Origin: Endomychus coccineus
Lineage: Eukaryota; Arthropoda; Insecta; Coleoptera; Endomychidae
Length of the DNA: 64,000 nt
Direction of reading: 5' to 3'
NCBI GenBank assembly: GCA_958510875.1
Contig: OY294068.1
Coordinates: 162,104,388 to 162,168,387 of the forward strand
A program made the translations under genes and the position numbers. A model generated the notes under the pieces. It was given only the letters and a program-made list of their open reading frames with translations, searched no databases and had not been told where the DNA came from. Within the stretch, counting starts at the first letter, position 1; every line of letters starts with the position of its first letter. This document shows positions 54,734-64,000 of this stretch, in pieces.

Positions 54734-54959
54734 TATAATAAATCAGTTAAATAATCAAGCATAATCGATAAAGACAATTAAAGTAAAATCGAACGATTTA
54801 AAATGAAGGAAACTTCTGAATTAAAGTTATTTGGTAGTAATCAAATAATATTTTAATTTAACGCAGTATAAACAAAATTTTCATACTGAGTATAAAGATA
54901 CATGCAATATGACTAAAGTACTCATTGTAGTATTTTTGTAACATTTGTTTAGGTGAGTT

Positions 54960-56640
54960 GCTAGAATAATTTGTATGAAATGTTGAAATATAAAATAGAT
55001 TGTGCATTTTCGATGGGATAAAATTTTATTAATCAATAATTTATCGAAAAAAATACAAAATTCTTCTAGAGCTTAGTTTCTTTAACTTTTTTTCTTTTTT
55101 GTATACTTTGACTACACGAGAGGGAAGCCTATAATGTTCGAAGAACATCGTGTGAGCCAACAGTGGAATGTAGGGAGAGATAGGCATTCGCAATTTTCTT
55201 GAAGGTTTGGAGGTTATAAGCATGACGACCATGAAAATGTCTATAGAAAAGGGAGAGATCCCCACCTTTCTACGATGTTCTAGAGAGGTCAATGAACACG
55301 TAAATGTGACATCATCAATCAAACGAATAGCTCTCTTCTGGATAGAATCCAAGAGCTTCAGCGTATGTTTGGGAGCCGAACTCGAAAAACGTGAACCGTA
55401 CTCCAGGACAGGTCGAATTTGTGCTTTGTATATTATGAGGAGCTCCTGGGATGTAAGGTAGCTTTGGCACGGAATAGAAAACGTTATGGAAGAATTCATA
55501 GGAATGGTTGTACCTGAGATTATCATATTAGGGATTGTGGGATCCGCCTTCCTGGAGAAGATGCAAGCTTGAGTTTTGGTTGCATTAAACTCTACTAGAT
55601 TTTTGGCTAGATCTCCATTAATTGTGTTAACCTGTCCTTGTCTCGTTATATGACTAAAGTAGTCATTGTAGTTTCGCTTCTCTGGCTTCATTGGATGGTA
55701 TAGGGACCCTAGATGAGAAAGCAGTATGAAGTGTACCATCATCTGGAAAGCTGTGGACGGGACCGGTGGTCACTTCCAGCAGATCGTTGATATGGAGCAG
55801 AAACAAAGTTAATGCCAAGACAGATCCCTGTGGAACACCAGCGTTGATAGCCATTGTATCGGAGGATACTCCGTCAACCACTACATTCTATCCGAGAGAA
55901 AACTCGATGGTGAGCCCCCAAAGTTGAGGCGGCAAACCATATGACGGAAGTTTCCAAAGATGGTTTTGGTACCAGACTCGGTCAAATGCTTTGGAGATAT
56001 CAAATGATATAGCTAGATATTCCCCATGTTTTTCAATAGATTTTTGCCATATATGTGTTACGTAGACAACCAGGTCTCCTGTTGATCTCTGCTGACGAAA
56101 CCCATATTGCCGTTCATTCACAATTTTGTAGCTCTCTAGGTAGATGATGAGCTCGATGTTGATTGCTTTCTCAATCACTTTAGAGATCACAGATAATAGT
56201 GCAATGGGTCTATAATTATTAGGAAGGGTCTTCTTTCCTGTTTTGGAATTGGTTGTACTCTAGCTGTCTTCCAGCTGGAAGGAAACACACCAAGTTTTTA
56301 GGAAAGGGTAAACAACGTCCATAAAACTGGTGTTAATTCAGGCGCACATTCCTTGAGAACGACAGGCGGAATTCCATATGGCCCATAGACATTTTGGTAT
56401 TGAGATCAAGCAAAATGTGCCTAATTGTTCGATGACGAAAGACAGTTTCAGGCATATGGCTGTCGATGGAAGCAATATTAGGAGGGTTCTTCCCTTGTGG
56501 ATCCAAACTAGAATTTGCTGCAAACATTTCAGCAAAAAAGTTGGCTTTTTCTTGTGGTGTCTTTGGTTGATGGAGGGAATGAACTGTAAGTGAAAGTCCT
56601 ACCAATTGCTTTGGCGAAAGTCCTTCTAGTGGGATAGATT
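54960..56640 (-). mobile_element. 5'-truncated Jockey-like LINE with reverse transcriptase
   Basis: Minus-strand relics in order: KANFFAEMFAANSSLDPQGK and MPETVFRHRTIRHILLDLNT (56605-56333), then VIEKAINIELIIYLE, YGFRQQRSTGDLV, ISFDISKAFDRVWYQNHLWK (56190-55888), GVPQGSVLALTLFLLHINDL with FPDDGT in place of the catalytic F/YADD (about 55740), and the C-terminal HTLKLLDSIQKRAIRLIDD to LPSRVVKVY (55041-55560). Frames change several times. The endonuclease domain is missing. Confidence 0.82.
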
Positions 56641-56876
56641 ATTTTCATACGTTTCGAAACGCAATTGTCTATTAAAACAGAAATTTAGTGAATTTATGAG
56701 ATTTTTGCACTCTTCCTATCTAGTACCATAAATAATGTTCACAAAATGGACCCAAATTCCAAGTGACTTCAAACTAGCGATCTATATAATGATATTAGCA
56801 AATTTGGGTCAGTAAAGTTTTTCGTGTTGCGCAAAATAAAGCCTAAGTATGATTTTCAAACTATGTTGTGGCTAAT

Positions 56877-58733
56877 TAGTGGAGTAAATCTGGCGAGAAA
56901 AAAGACAAGGTTGGCGAAAATTTTACGATGCTCAGCGACCAGGTGGAAAGTATTTGTTAGGGTACCAATAACACCCTCCTGAAATTTCTATTTCCCAAAG
57001 AGGGTGCAACCCCTTTTTTTTGGGCAAAAAGGTTTTTTGCCATTTTTAAGGGTGGTTTTGCAAAAAAAATTTAATATCTCTGGTTGTATTGAAAATTAAG
57101 AAACCAAAGTAGAGCCCTTTTATTGTCAATGTCCAAGGAACTTCCAGTCCAAATTTCAAGTTGATCCGACCTCCCACCTCCCCGTAATAGATATATATAT
57201 ATATATACTCATATATGCAAGGAATCTTGCATAATGGCTAACTCGGTCATTTTTCAACCGATTTGGCTGAAATTTGGACTGAAAATAGGTGTTAAAACTA
57301 TCCCCTGAATTTCTAGTGAAAATATTGAACAGTTTTCCAGAAATTCAACTTTAAGTCAATTTCTTAGTTATTTTTCAAATTAAGATATCTCATGTCATTT
57401 ACATCCGATCTGGATCTGCTTTGCGGGAAAATGTAGGTATTCGCATATAGTTTTATGTCATGGAACTCATTTTTCATTTTTTTTTTTCCGGCCTATATTG
57501 GCCATTTTATTTTCGGTATTAATATCCCCAAAACTTGTGTCAAATTAATTAATTTGAAGTTTCTAAAAATGCGAAATTTCGCAATTTTATACGAATATTG
57601 TGAGGCTCAGAAGTTGATAGCGCCTTAGCTTCGGGATTTCGAAATTAGAAGGTTCAAATTGTATAAAAACACAATTGCATGAACGCTAGACGTCCTATGT
57701 AATTAGCTACGAACGTAATCATTTTGACGTTTCCCTCGAGAAGCTCGCTACGCGTCAGTTACGAGTTTATACATTTTACCTCGGTCTTGTTATGTTGGGA
57801 CCGTTTCGTGCCCCGTGCGGGCGGCGTCAGTTGTGATAAAGTATTTTCGGTTGTGAGCCGCTAGCTTTCACCCGCTTCGGGTATATTTTAGTAGCTAGAA
57901 AATTCCCTTTCGTACGTCGCACGTTAGACGCGCGTAGCTGAGACCTGAGAGTACCTGTTTCTGTTTTAATTAAAGTTTTCTATTTAATGGACATTTATCG
58001 AAAAAAGAAGGGTCGTCGGGCACGGTCCGATACCTAATCTAACTACATGGAGCGAAAACGGCACGCGAAAAGTCGTCGTAAAGCCGTATTAGGTACAACC
58101 AGTTTGCACTTCTCTAACTCGCCAGCTACGCGCTCCTCACGTGAACGTTATTCGATTTATCTCAAATTAACCAAAATGGCCAATATAGGCCGGAAAAAAA
58201 TAATCATGACATAAAACTATATGCGAATATCTACATTTTCCCGAAAGCAGATCCAGATCGGATGTAAATGACATGAGATATCTTAATTTGAAAAATAACT
58301 AAAAAATTGACTTAAAGTTGAATTTCTGGAAAACTATTCAAATTCAGAAGGTAGTTTTGCGAACATAACACCTATCTTTAGTCTAAATTTCAGCCAAATC
58401 GGTTGAAAAATGACCGAGTTAGCCGTTACGCAAGATTCCTTGCATATGAGTATATATATTTCTATTACGGGGAGGGGGGAGGTCGAATCAACTTGAAATT
58501 TGGACTGGAAGTTCCTTGGACATTGACAATAAAAGGGTTCTACTTTGGTTTCTTAATTTTCAATACAACCGGATATTAATTTTTTTTTGCTAAGCTACCC
58601 TTAAAAATATCAAAAACCCCTTTTTGGCCAAAAAAAAAGGGGTTGCACCCACTTTGGGAAATATAAATTTCAGGGGGTTGCTAAGCATCGTAAGATTTTC
58701 GCTAACCAGTTGCCAGATTGACTCCACTAAATG
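56877..58733. mobile_element. Large foldback element, 1.86 kb
   Basis: The left arm 56877-57506 and right arm 58174-58733 are inverse copies: GTCCAAGGAACTTCCAGTCC with GGACTGGAAGTTCCTTGGAC, TCATATATGCAAGGAATCTT with its inverse, CCGGCCTATATTGGCCATTT with AAATGGCCAATATAGGCCGG. The outer ends are TTAGTGGAGTAAATCTGGC and (inverse) TTAGTGGAGTCAATCTGGCA. A unique GC-richer centre of about 650 bp holds an unidentified 5'UTR-like block. Confidence 0.75.
57507..58173 (+). other. Unique CpG-rich core of the foldback element
   Basis: Much richer in CpG than its arms. Around 57780-57960 is a pyrimidine/GT-rich stretch ending in CTGTTTCTGTTTTAATTAAA. An ATG at 57988 opens only MDIYRKKKGRRARSDT before a stop. 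It could be captured promoter/5' leader sequence or an LTR piece; no match is claimed. Confidence 0.4.
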
Positions 58734-58839
58734 TAATTCCCAAGTCTCTGATTGAGGTAACCGTTTGTAGGTATGTGCCGCCAATGTTATAATTTAAATG
58801 TTGCGATCTAGAAAATATAATATGAGAACACTAATTAGG

Positions 58840-58965
58840 ATTAGGATCTGTTTAAGTCACAATACTCAGATAATAGTAAATCCTCTTGAAGTTTAATGCA
58901 TCCAGTACAATCTGAAACAGGTGTGAAAACCTTGAGGTCATCGGCATACAAACTGTAGTTATAGA
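58840..58965 (-). pseudogene. LINE reverse transcriptase fragment with intact YADD motif
   Basis: Minus strand near 58965-58850 reads YSLYADDLKVFTPVSDCTGC then IKLQEDLLLSEYCDLN, the palm catalytic motif C of non-LTR reverse transcriptases and the following helix. Only about 40 codons survive. Confidence 0.65.
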
Positions 58966-59219
58966 CTGATTCCGAAACTCATAGCGATGTCGTTCAGCAA
59001 CGATTGTCGTTAATTTAACGATATTGATTTCAAATAGATAAAGTCGTTACGTTGTTGGTAGTGAACGACAGACAATAGCGTTCGCTAACAGAAATATAAT
59101 GGGTTCAGTTGGTGATCACTTTAGCTGAAAATTGTATAGAAGGTAAGTTTTATTGATATTCTTCAAATCCAATTTGATGAATTCTAAAAGAAAAGTGAAA
59201 GTTCAGGAGCTACAGAGAA

Positions 59220-60010
59220 GTAAATTAAAATTCAAGGGATTACAGCGATCCTTTTCAGTTGCCTGAACAAAATTTTCGGCAATTTTTCAGTAGAGCCGAG
59301 AGGCTACTTTCGGCCTATTCCTGGAAATAGAAACGCATATGCAAGTATCCAGGCGAAATACTAGGATCTCGCCTATGATTAAATTAATTTCAACACTTCA
59401 TATTTTTGCCCACGGAAGTTACCAGAAATCAGTTGAAGGAGATTCACATTGTGCCTTATCCCAACCTTCAGTAAGCAAGTGTCTTAAGGAGATTGTTTTA
59501 ATAATGAATGAACACCTTGGCCATCAATATATTCAATTTCTCAATACTTTATCAGTTTATGATGCAGCCATTTGGATGTTACCAATGTGAGAGAATTTTT
59601 ATAGCTAAATTTTCACAATGCTGAACAGAAATACTTGGGCGTTGGGTGATTCTGGTTACCCTATACAACCATATTTAATAACACCAATGGTATGAGCTGA
59701 TCCCAATACACCAGAGGGAAGGTTCATAAGGAGCCGTGTTACAACAAGAAATGTTGTGGCACGGTCCATAGGTGTTTTAAAGGCCCATTTCTTATGTTTA
59801 AGGAAAGATAGAGTTCTTCTCCATTATAAACCAGTAATAGCTGCCAAAATAATTTATTCATATTCAATATTACATAATATTCTGAGGGAACGGAATATCA
59901 TTGATGATGATTTGGAACAGGATAATGAAGATGGTTTGAATTTTGATATGCTGAATGGTGAATTCCAAACGAGACCAGTTTTTGTTGTTCTACGGAAGTT
60001 GCCAAAATTT
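59220..60010 (+). pseudogene. PIF/Harbinger transposase relic, copy A (catalytic middle deleted)
   Basis: Plus-strand pieces: NFRQFFSRAERLLSAYS (about 59270), then HIFAHGSYQKSVEGDSHCAL, SQPSVSKCLKEIV and MNEHLGHQYIQF (59339-59590). It then jumps to ALGDSGYPIQPYLITPM (second catalytic Asp, about 59640), TPEGRF, VARSIGVLKAHFLCLRKDRV and YSILHNILRERNIIDDDLEQ (59756-59990). The block with the first catalytic Asp (GCIDCKHI) is absent. Family knowledge: HARBI1-like DDE nuclease. Confidence 0.8.
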
Positions 60011-60835
60011 TGGGAGAGATTCACATTGTGCCTTATCCTAACATTCAGTAAGCAAGTGTATTAATGAGATTATTTTAATATTTAATGAACACCTTGGCCA
60101 TCAATAAATTCAATTACCCAATACTAATAATAGCAGTCGAATTTTACACGATCATTCAATATATTTATGAAGCCGCTTTTCTTGGGCAGATCGGAAACTT
60201 TGGTGCATTTGACAGGTTTTTTGAAAAATTTAACTTTCCTGGCATTGTTGGATGTATAGATTGCAAGCATATTGCAAATGTTCCACCCCCAGCAAATGAT
60301 CGTGTTTATCCCAGCCTAACTTTTCTCATGAAAATACGGCACATTAATGCTAAATATCGTTGATCAGTTTATGATACAGGCATTTGGATGTTAGCAATGT
60401 GAGAGAATTTTTAATGCAAAATTTTCATAATGCTCAACAGATATAATTGTCTGTTGGGCGATTCTGGTTACCCTCTACAAGCATATTTAATAACACCAAT
60501 GGTAGGAGCTGATCTAAATACACCAGAGGGAAGGGGCCTAAGAAGCCATCTTACAACAGGAAATGTTGTGACACGGTGCGTAGGTGTTTCAAAGGCCCAT
60601 TTCAGATGTTTAAGGATAGATGAGTTCTTCATTATAAACCAGTAATAGCTGCCAAAATTTCATATTCAATATTACATAATATACCGAGGGAACGGAATAT
60701 CATTGATGATGATTTGGAACAGGAAAATGAAGATGGTTTGAATTGTGATATGCAAACTAGCCCAGTTTTTGTTGTTTTGGATATTGAAGATGGACAAAAT
60801 GGTGGAGACTTCCAAGAAGGGGATGACTGAAGCAC
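60011..60835 (+). pseudogene. PIF/Harbinger transposase relic, copy B (direct repeat of A)
   Basis: Repeats the HCAL…SKQVY…NTLAIN segment of copy A (60026-60120), then adds what A lacks: LGQIGNFGAFDRFFEKFNF and PGIVGCIDCKHIANVPPPAN with the first catalytic Asp (60085-60363). GDSGYPLQAYLITPMVGADL and TPEGRGLRSHL follow (60430-60645), then ERNIIDDDLEQENEDGLN and an acidic end (GQNGGDFQEGDD, stop about 60830). Frameshifts and small deletions are present. Confidence 0.8.
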
Positions 60836-61435
60836 GAGAAATTAGGAATAACATAGTTTTACAGGTGTTTGCTCGAAATGTGAAATATCTGAACATGTTC
60901 AATGAAATTTGAGAAAAAAAAAATAAATGCTCTTATAAAAGTTTTGTTTTTTTACCCGATCAATCAGTTTGAAAAAAACTCGGTAATATTATTAACTCAT
61001 TTATTTTTATTTCAAACGATTATCACCTATCACAGAAATATAAAAAATAACTGAATATACAAAAATAAATATTTCAACTAATATCCATCGAAGGTATGAT
61101 AAACAGTGAATTAATATGAGACGATGTTAGAAATATGTTTCTCCAGAGAAAGAAACAGTTCAGGCAGTTGTCGAACCAATCTTCCATCAAGATTCAACAT
61201 CATGTCATATTTCCAAGAAGATGTTGTAATATTTCAAGGAAAAGCAAGTGATTTCTAGATCTGGAAACTCACCAGATCTTGAGATCTATATGCAGATTAT
61301 ACAACAAAGACTACAATGATTGAAGGTTCCGAGATGACAAAATCAAAGAGGGTTGCAAAAAATTAATTGACTATGACAAAACGAGTTGATGTCGTAATAA
61401 AAGCTTTTGACACTTGAATCTGATATGTATGATTG
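60836..61435. other. Sequence after the Harbinger relics, no gene seen
   Basis: AT-rich; the Harbinger right terminus was not identified. Confidence 0.35.
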
Positions 61436-62135
61436 TTATGATTGAATTCTATAACATGATTGGCGTAGTTTGGTCCTGTTTTTTAAGACTGCAACTTCAT
61501 AAATGTTCTTGAAAACGTGTGCTGAAATTTCTCCCCGTCTGTTTTAGACTTCGGGTTGGGGAGTTTATTTACAAAATTATTAACGTTCAGTCAGTTATGA
61601 ATATCATGTCATTTTTTTTTTATTTTATCTTTAATATGCTTTAAAATTTCTATGGATTCCAAGATTGTTTTTTCTTTTCTTCTTAATGGTATTAGAATTT
61701 TGAATGAAGATGATTGGCGTAGTTTGGTACATTATTTTTTTCCTTTCTTCTTAATAATTTAGAACGTCTGGGGGTAGAGTAAAATTTTGATTGAATTCTA
61801 TAAGATGATTGGCGTAGTATGGTCCTGTTTTTTAAGACTGCGACTTCTTAAATGTTCTTCAAAACGTGTGCTGAAATTTCTTCCCGTCTGTTTTAGACTA
61901 CGGGTTGGGGGAGTTTATATGCAAAATTATTAACGTTCTGTCAGTTATGGATATCATGTTTGTGATTTAATATTTTTTTTATTTTAGCTTTAATATTCTT
62001 TAAAATTTCTATGGATTCCAAGATAACTATTTTTTTCTTTTCTTCTCAGTAATATTAGATTGTCTGGGTAGAGTATAATTTTGATTGAAGTCTATAAGAT
62101 GATTGGCATAGTTTGGTACTGTTTTTAAGACTAAG
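61436..62135. repeat. Degenerate tandem repeat, period about 350 bp
   Basis: ATGATTGGCGTAGTTTGGTC at about 61457 and ATGATTGGCGTAGTATGGTC at about 61805, both followed by CTGTTTTTTAAGACTGC, CGTGTGCTGAAATTTC, CCGTCTGTTTTAGACT and TTTCTATGGATTCCAAGAT. Shorter restarts lie near 61709 and 62100. Non-coding. Confidence 0.75.
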
Positions 62136-62489
62136 TAAGTGTTCTCAATGGTTTTGTGAGAAACAATGAAAAACTTATGACAACATCTGATTTGGATTAA
62201 ATTTAGCAAATGTTGTAGGTACCTCTATTAGTTTCCTTTTTATGTTTATGTGCCCAAAATTAGAAAATTAAGATAATTTGTATTTCTAGTTAACTACAAT
62301 GTAGAATTTTGATGGCGATGGTTCGGGACGGCTACATGAGGCCCAAAGTGAATCTGACAATATTGGTCGTTGCATCAACTCCAGGTCCAGGAACAGACAT
62401 TTCATTCTTTTTTTTATGAAACATAAAAAATGATATTTGATAAATAAAATAGATTTAGAGAAGAATTGTTTTCAAAATCCAAGGATATC
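62136..62489. other. No feature seen
   Basis: Non-coding sequence between the tandem repeat and the THAP mini-element. Confidence 0.35.
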
Positions 62490-62497
62490 TTTACAGT
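62490..62497. repeat. 8-bp target duplication of THAP mini-element, left
   Basis: TTTACAGT immediately before CACGGTCGTACAT; identical to 63066-63073. Confidence 0.8.
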
Positions 62498-63065
62498 CAC
62501 GGTCGTACATACAGGTCTGGGAACTCGAGGCTGTTTCCTATGTGAGAAGTGACTCCGCTAAGCGTCAACTGTCGCGTAGTACCAAAAAGGGTGGCGCAGT
62601 AGTCGAAGAGTGTTCTCTGACAACTGTCATTCTTGACTTGTAAACACAAGGAATACCTGCGTTTTTAGAAACAAATTACGAAACCGAGCATTGTGCCGAA
62701 ATGCAAAACGGGGTACAAAAGTGTAAAGCAAGAAACTTCTGTTTTTAAAGTGCCGAAAGATGCGGAATAGCGAAAAAAGTAGATGCTTGCGATTCCGGAA
62801 AGAAATCGTTTTAACGAGGTCTTTTATGTGTGCGAAAAAGGGGAAGTTATTTTTAAGATGAGTAATACATTTTGACAAGAGTAACAGTTATATTCCTCTC
62901 TCAAATCAGAATACTTAGTAACACTGCTTGCGATTCCGGAAAGAAATCGTTTTACCACTTCGATCCAAGCGCTAGCTAGTGGCTGAGCGAGGGACTACGA
63001 GTTTGGCGACGCGTTAGAGACCCATGTCAAACATACGAGTCCCCAGAAATGTATGTACCACCGTG
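62498..63065 (+). mobile_element. THAP-domain mini-element (P-superfamily-like), copy 2
   Basis: 568 bp. The ends CACGGTCGTACATACAGGTC and, inverse, CACGGTGGTACATACATTTC are flanked by the 8-bp duplication TTTACAGT. The interior encodes a decayed THAP finger: IVPKCKTGYKSVKQETSVFK then VPKDAE-stop (about 62694-62750), and the LAIPERN-like segment at 62790. The first zinc-ligand Cys is Ser here (Cys in copy 1). GCTTGCGATTCCGGAAAGAA occurs twice (62787 and 62929). An 8-bp duplication plus a THAP finger fits the P-element superfamily; hAT also makes 8 bp but its proteins use BED fingers. Confidence 0.8.
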
Positions 63066-63073
63066 TTTACAGT
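63066..63073. repeat. 8-bp target duplication of THAP mini-element, right
   Basis: TTTACAGT directly after the right terminus CCACCGTG. Confidence 0.8.
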
Positions 63074-64000
63074 ATAAAGAAAAAATAATGTCCTATTGAA
63101 CATGTTGGACAAACAGTCATCCTACTGGCATAATTAATCTCATCATAATTATTACTGAAACCTTACACAAAAATGAGACATTAACCCTAAAACTAAGTAT
63201 TTGTTTAATGTCAATGCTAATAATAAGAATATTAGATAATTGAACACAACGCCAGATGAAATCAGAGTTCTGTCATAACAACATTTGTTATGTTATGAAA
63301 ACAAGTAGTTAAATATGAATTAGAGTTATCTCAAATACACAGAGCATTAATAAAGTTCAATTTACATTCTTCCAAAAACTGAAAGACAAGTAATAAATAT
63401 CGTGATTGAAACAAAACATATAAGTATTGTTTCGAAAGCTGTATAGTAAATAAAAAATACTGGTTAACATTACTGAGTTAGATCTGTAAAAATTTAACAT
63501 GTGGTAACTTCAATAACAAATTATTAATGTATTTATGCACATTCTCAATTTGGACATGGTATAATACTGATGTAAATACAATGTTACTTGTTTTAAGTAA
63601 AATCAAAAATTATCACATACCTTAATATTGAGCAAAACATCAACTAATCAACATTATGCCTCTTATCACACTGCGAACGACAATAATACCTCATGTTCAG
63701 ATAATAATTAGCAAATAATTCCACAAGGATATTACGTACATTAATCAAATGCTTATCTACATCTATGAACGAAGTATGACAGTATGAGAATGAAGTATGT
63801 GCAAAATCAGTGCTGCCTGACAGACTGACTATCGAACAATTGCATATTTATTTTCTGCGTATTTTAACATTTTCGCACATAGAGATTCATCCGAATGCAC
63901 ACAGTACTACTCTGTGGTGAAGGCTAGGAGGTCACACCATAGAATTGACAAGTTAATAGCTCAGGATCAAAAAGACTAGACAGGAGACAAATTTAAATCG
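63074..64000. other. AT-rich sequence to the window end, no gene seen
   Basis: No open frame above 60 codons. An upstream noncoding Akt exon could lie here or beyond, but nothing in the sequence marks it. Confidence 0.35.

Larger units (their letters stand above)
52180..54945. repeat. Tandem dimer (unit about 240 bp) split by a transposon
   Basis: Unit 1 (about 52180-52405) and unit 2 (54736-54945, plus its first 25 bp at 52407-52433) share CATAATTGT, TAAAGTAAAATCGAACGATT, ATGAAGGAAACT and AATTAAAGTTATTTGGTA. The DUF4817 transposon inserted near the start of unit 2. Confidence 0.65.

Noticed and set aside
52180..54945. A giant target-site duplication made by the DUF4817 transposon
   Set aside because: The element has a normal TA duplication and the flanks align as two units of an older tandem repeat.

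Overview
This is a stretch of animal nuclear genome, almost certainly from an insect and perhaps a beetle. The order is inferred from the transposon mix, not from a marker gene. It is AT-rich, its genes have GT-AG introns, and transposon debris occupies much of it. There are no operons, Shine-Dalgarno sites or CRISPR arrays.

Two host genes can be read with confidence and they are convergent. (1) The 3' end of an unrecognised plus-strand gene lies at 1-5051. Its long exon runs in from the left edge and splices to two short terminal exons. The visible 511 residues are acidic and Ser/Pro-rich, with a polyproline motif and a short Cys/His cluster. (2) The gene for Akt / protein kinase B lies on the minus strand from about 51.3 kb to 20.3 kb. 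Six coding exons join in frame into a complete 511-residue protein: PH domain, linker, AGC kinase domain and C-terminal hydrophobic motif. All expected regulatory residues are present. Akt acts downstream of PI3K/PDK1/TORC2 in insulin and growth signalling. A third, tentative gene is a 103-residue Cys/Lys-rich ORF at 29347-29658 (minus) inside the last Akt intron, with a poly(A) signal just downstream.

The rest is mostly mobile DNA, region by region. Intron 1 of gene 1 (2.2-4.6 kb): a mariner split by a non-LTR retrotransposon fragment. Intergenic region (7.3-19.5 kb): a Penelope-like fragment in an inverted repeat, a Tc1 element, long-TIR DUF4817-type DDE transposons, tandem/inverted satellite-like repeats and a ZMYM1-like hAT tail. 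Last Akt intron (20.5-33.1 kb): 142-bp repeats in inverted orientation, a foldback element, a nearly intact hAT with a perfect 8-bp target duplication, LINE pieces, a MADF-like exon relic, palindromic MITEs and a second ZMYM1-like hAT. Akt introns 4 and 3 (33.4-43.4 kb): nested palindromic elements, a 443-bp repeat between 139-bp direct copies of its target, another ZMYM1-like hAT, and a LINE interrupted by a THAP-bearing mini-element and a mariner piece. Akt intron 2 (43.8-48.4 kb): almost wholly one Penelope-like element with inverted ends, itself hit by a TIR transposon. Upstream of Akt exon 1 (51.3-64 kb): a DUF4817 transposon in a tandem dimer, a LINE reverse transcriptase, a large foldback element, a duplicated Harbinger transposase, a tandem repeat and a second THAP mini-element with an 8-bp target duplication.

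I see no clear undescribed host system. The most unusual structures are the THAP mini-elements, the long-TIR elements whose repeats contain one end of their own transposase gene, and the 139-bp flanking duplication. Element boundaries come from reading inverted repeats by eye and can be off by a few bases, or by tens of bases where arms are degenerate.
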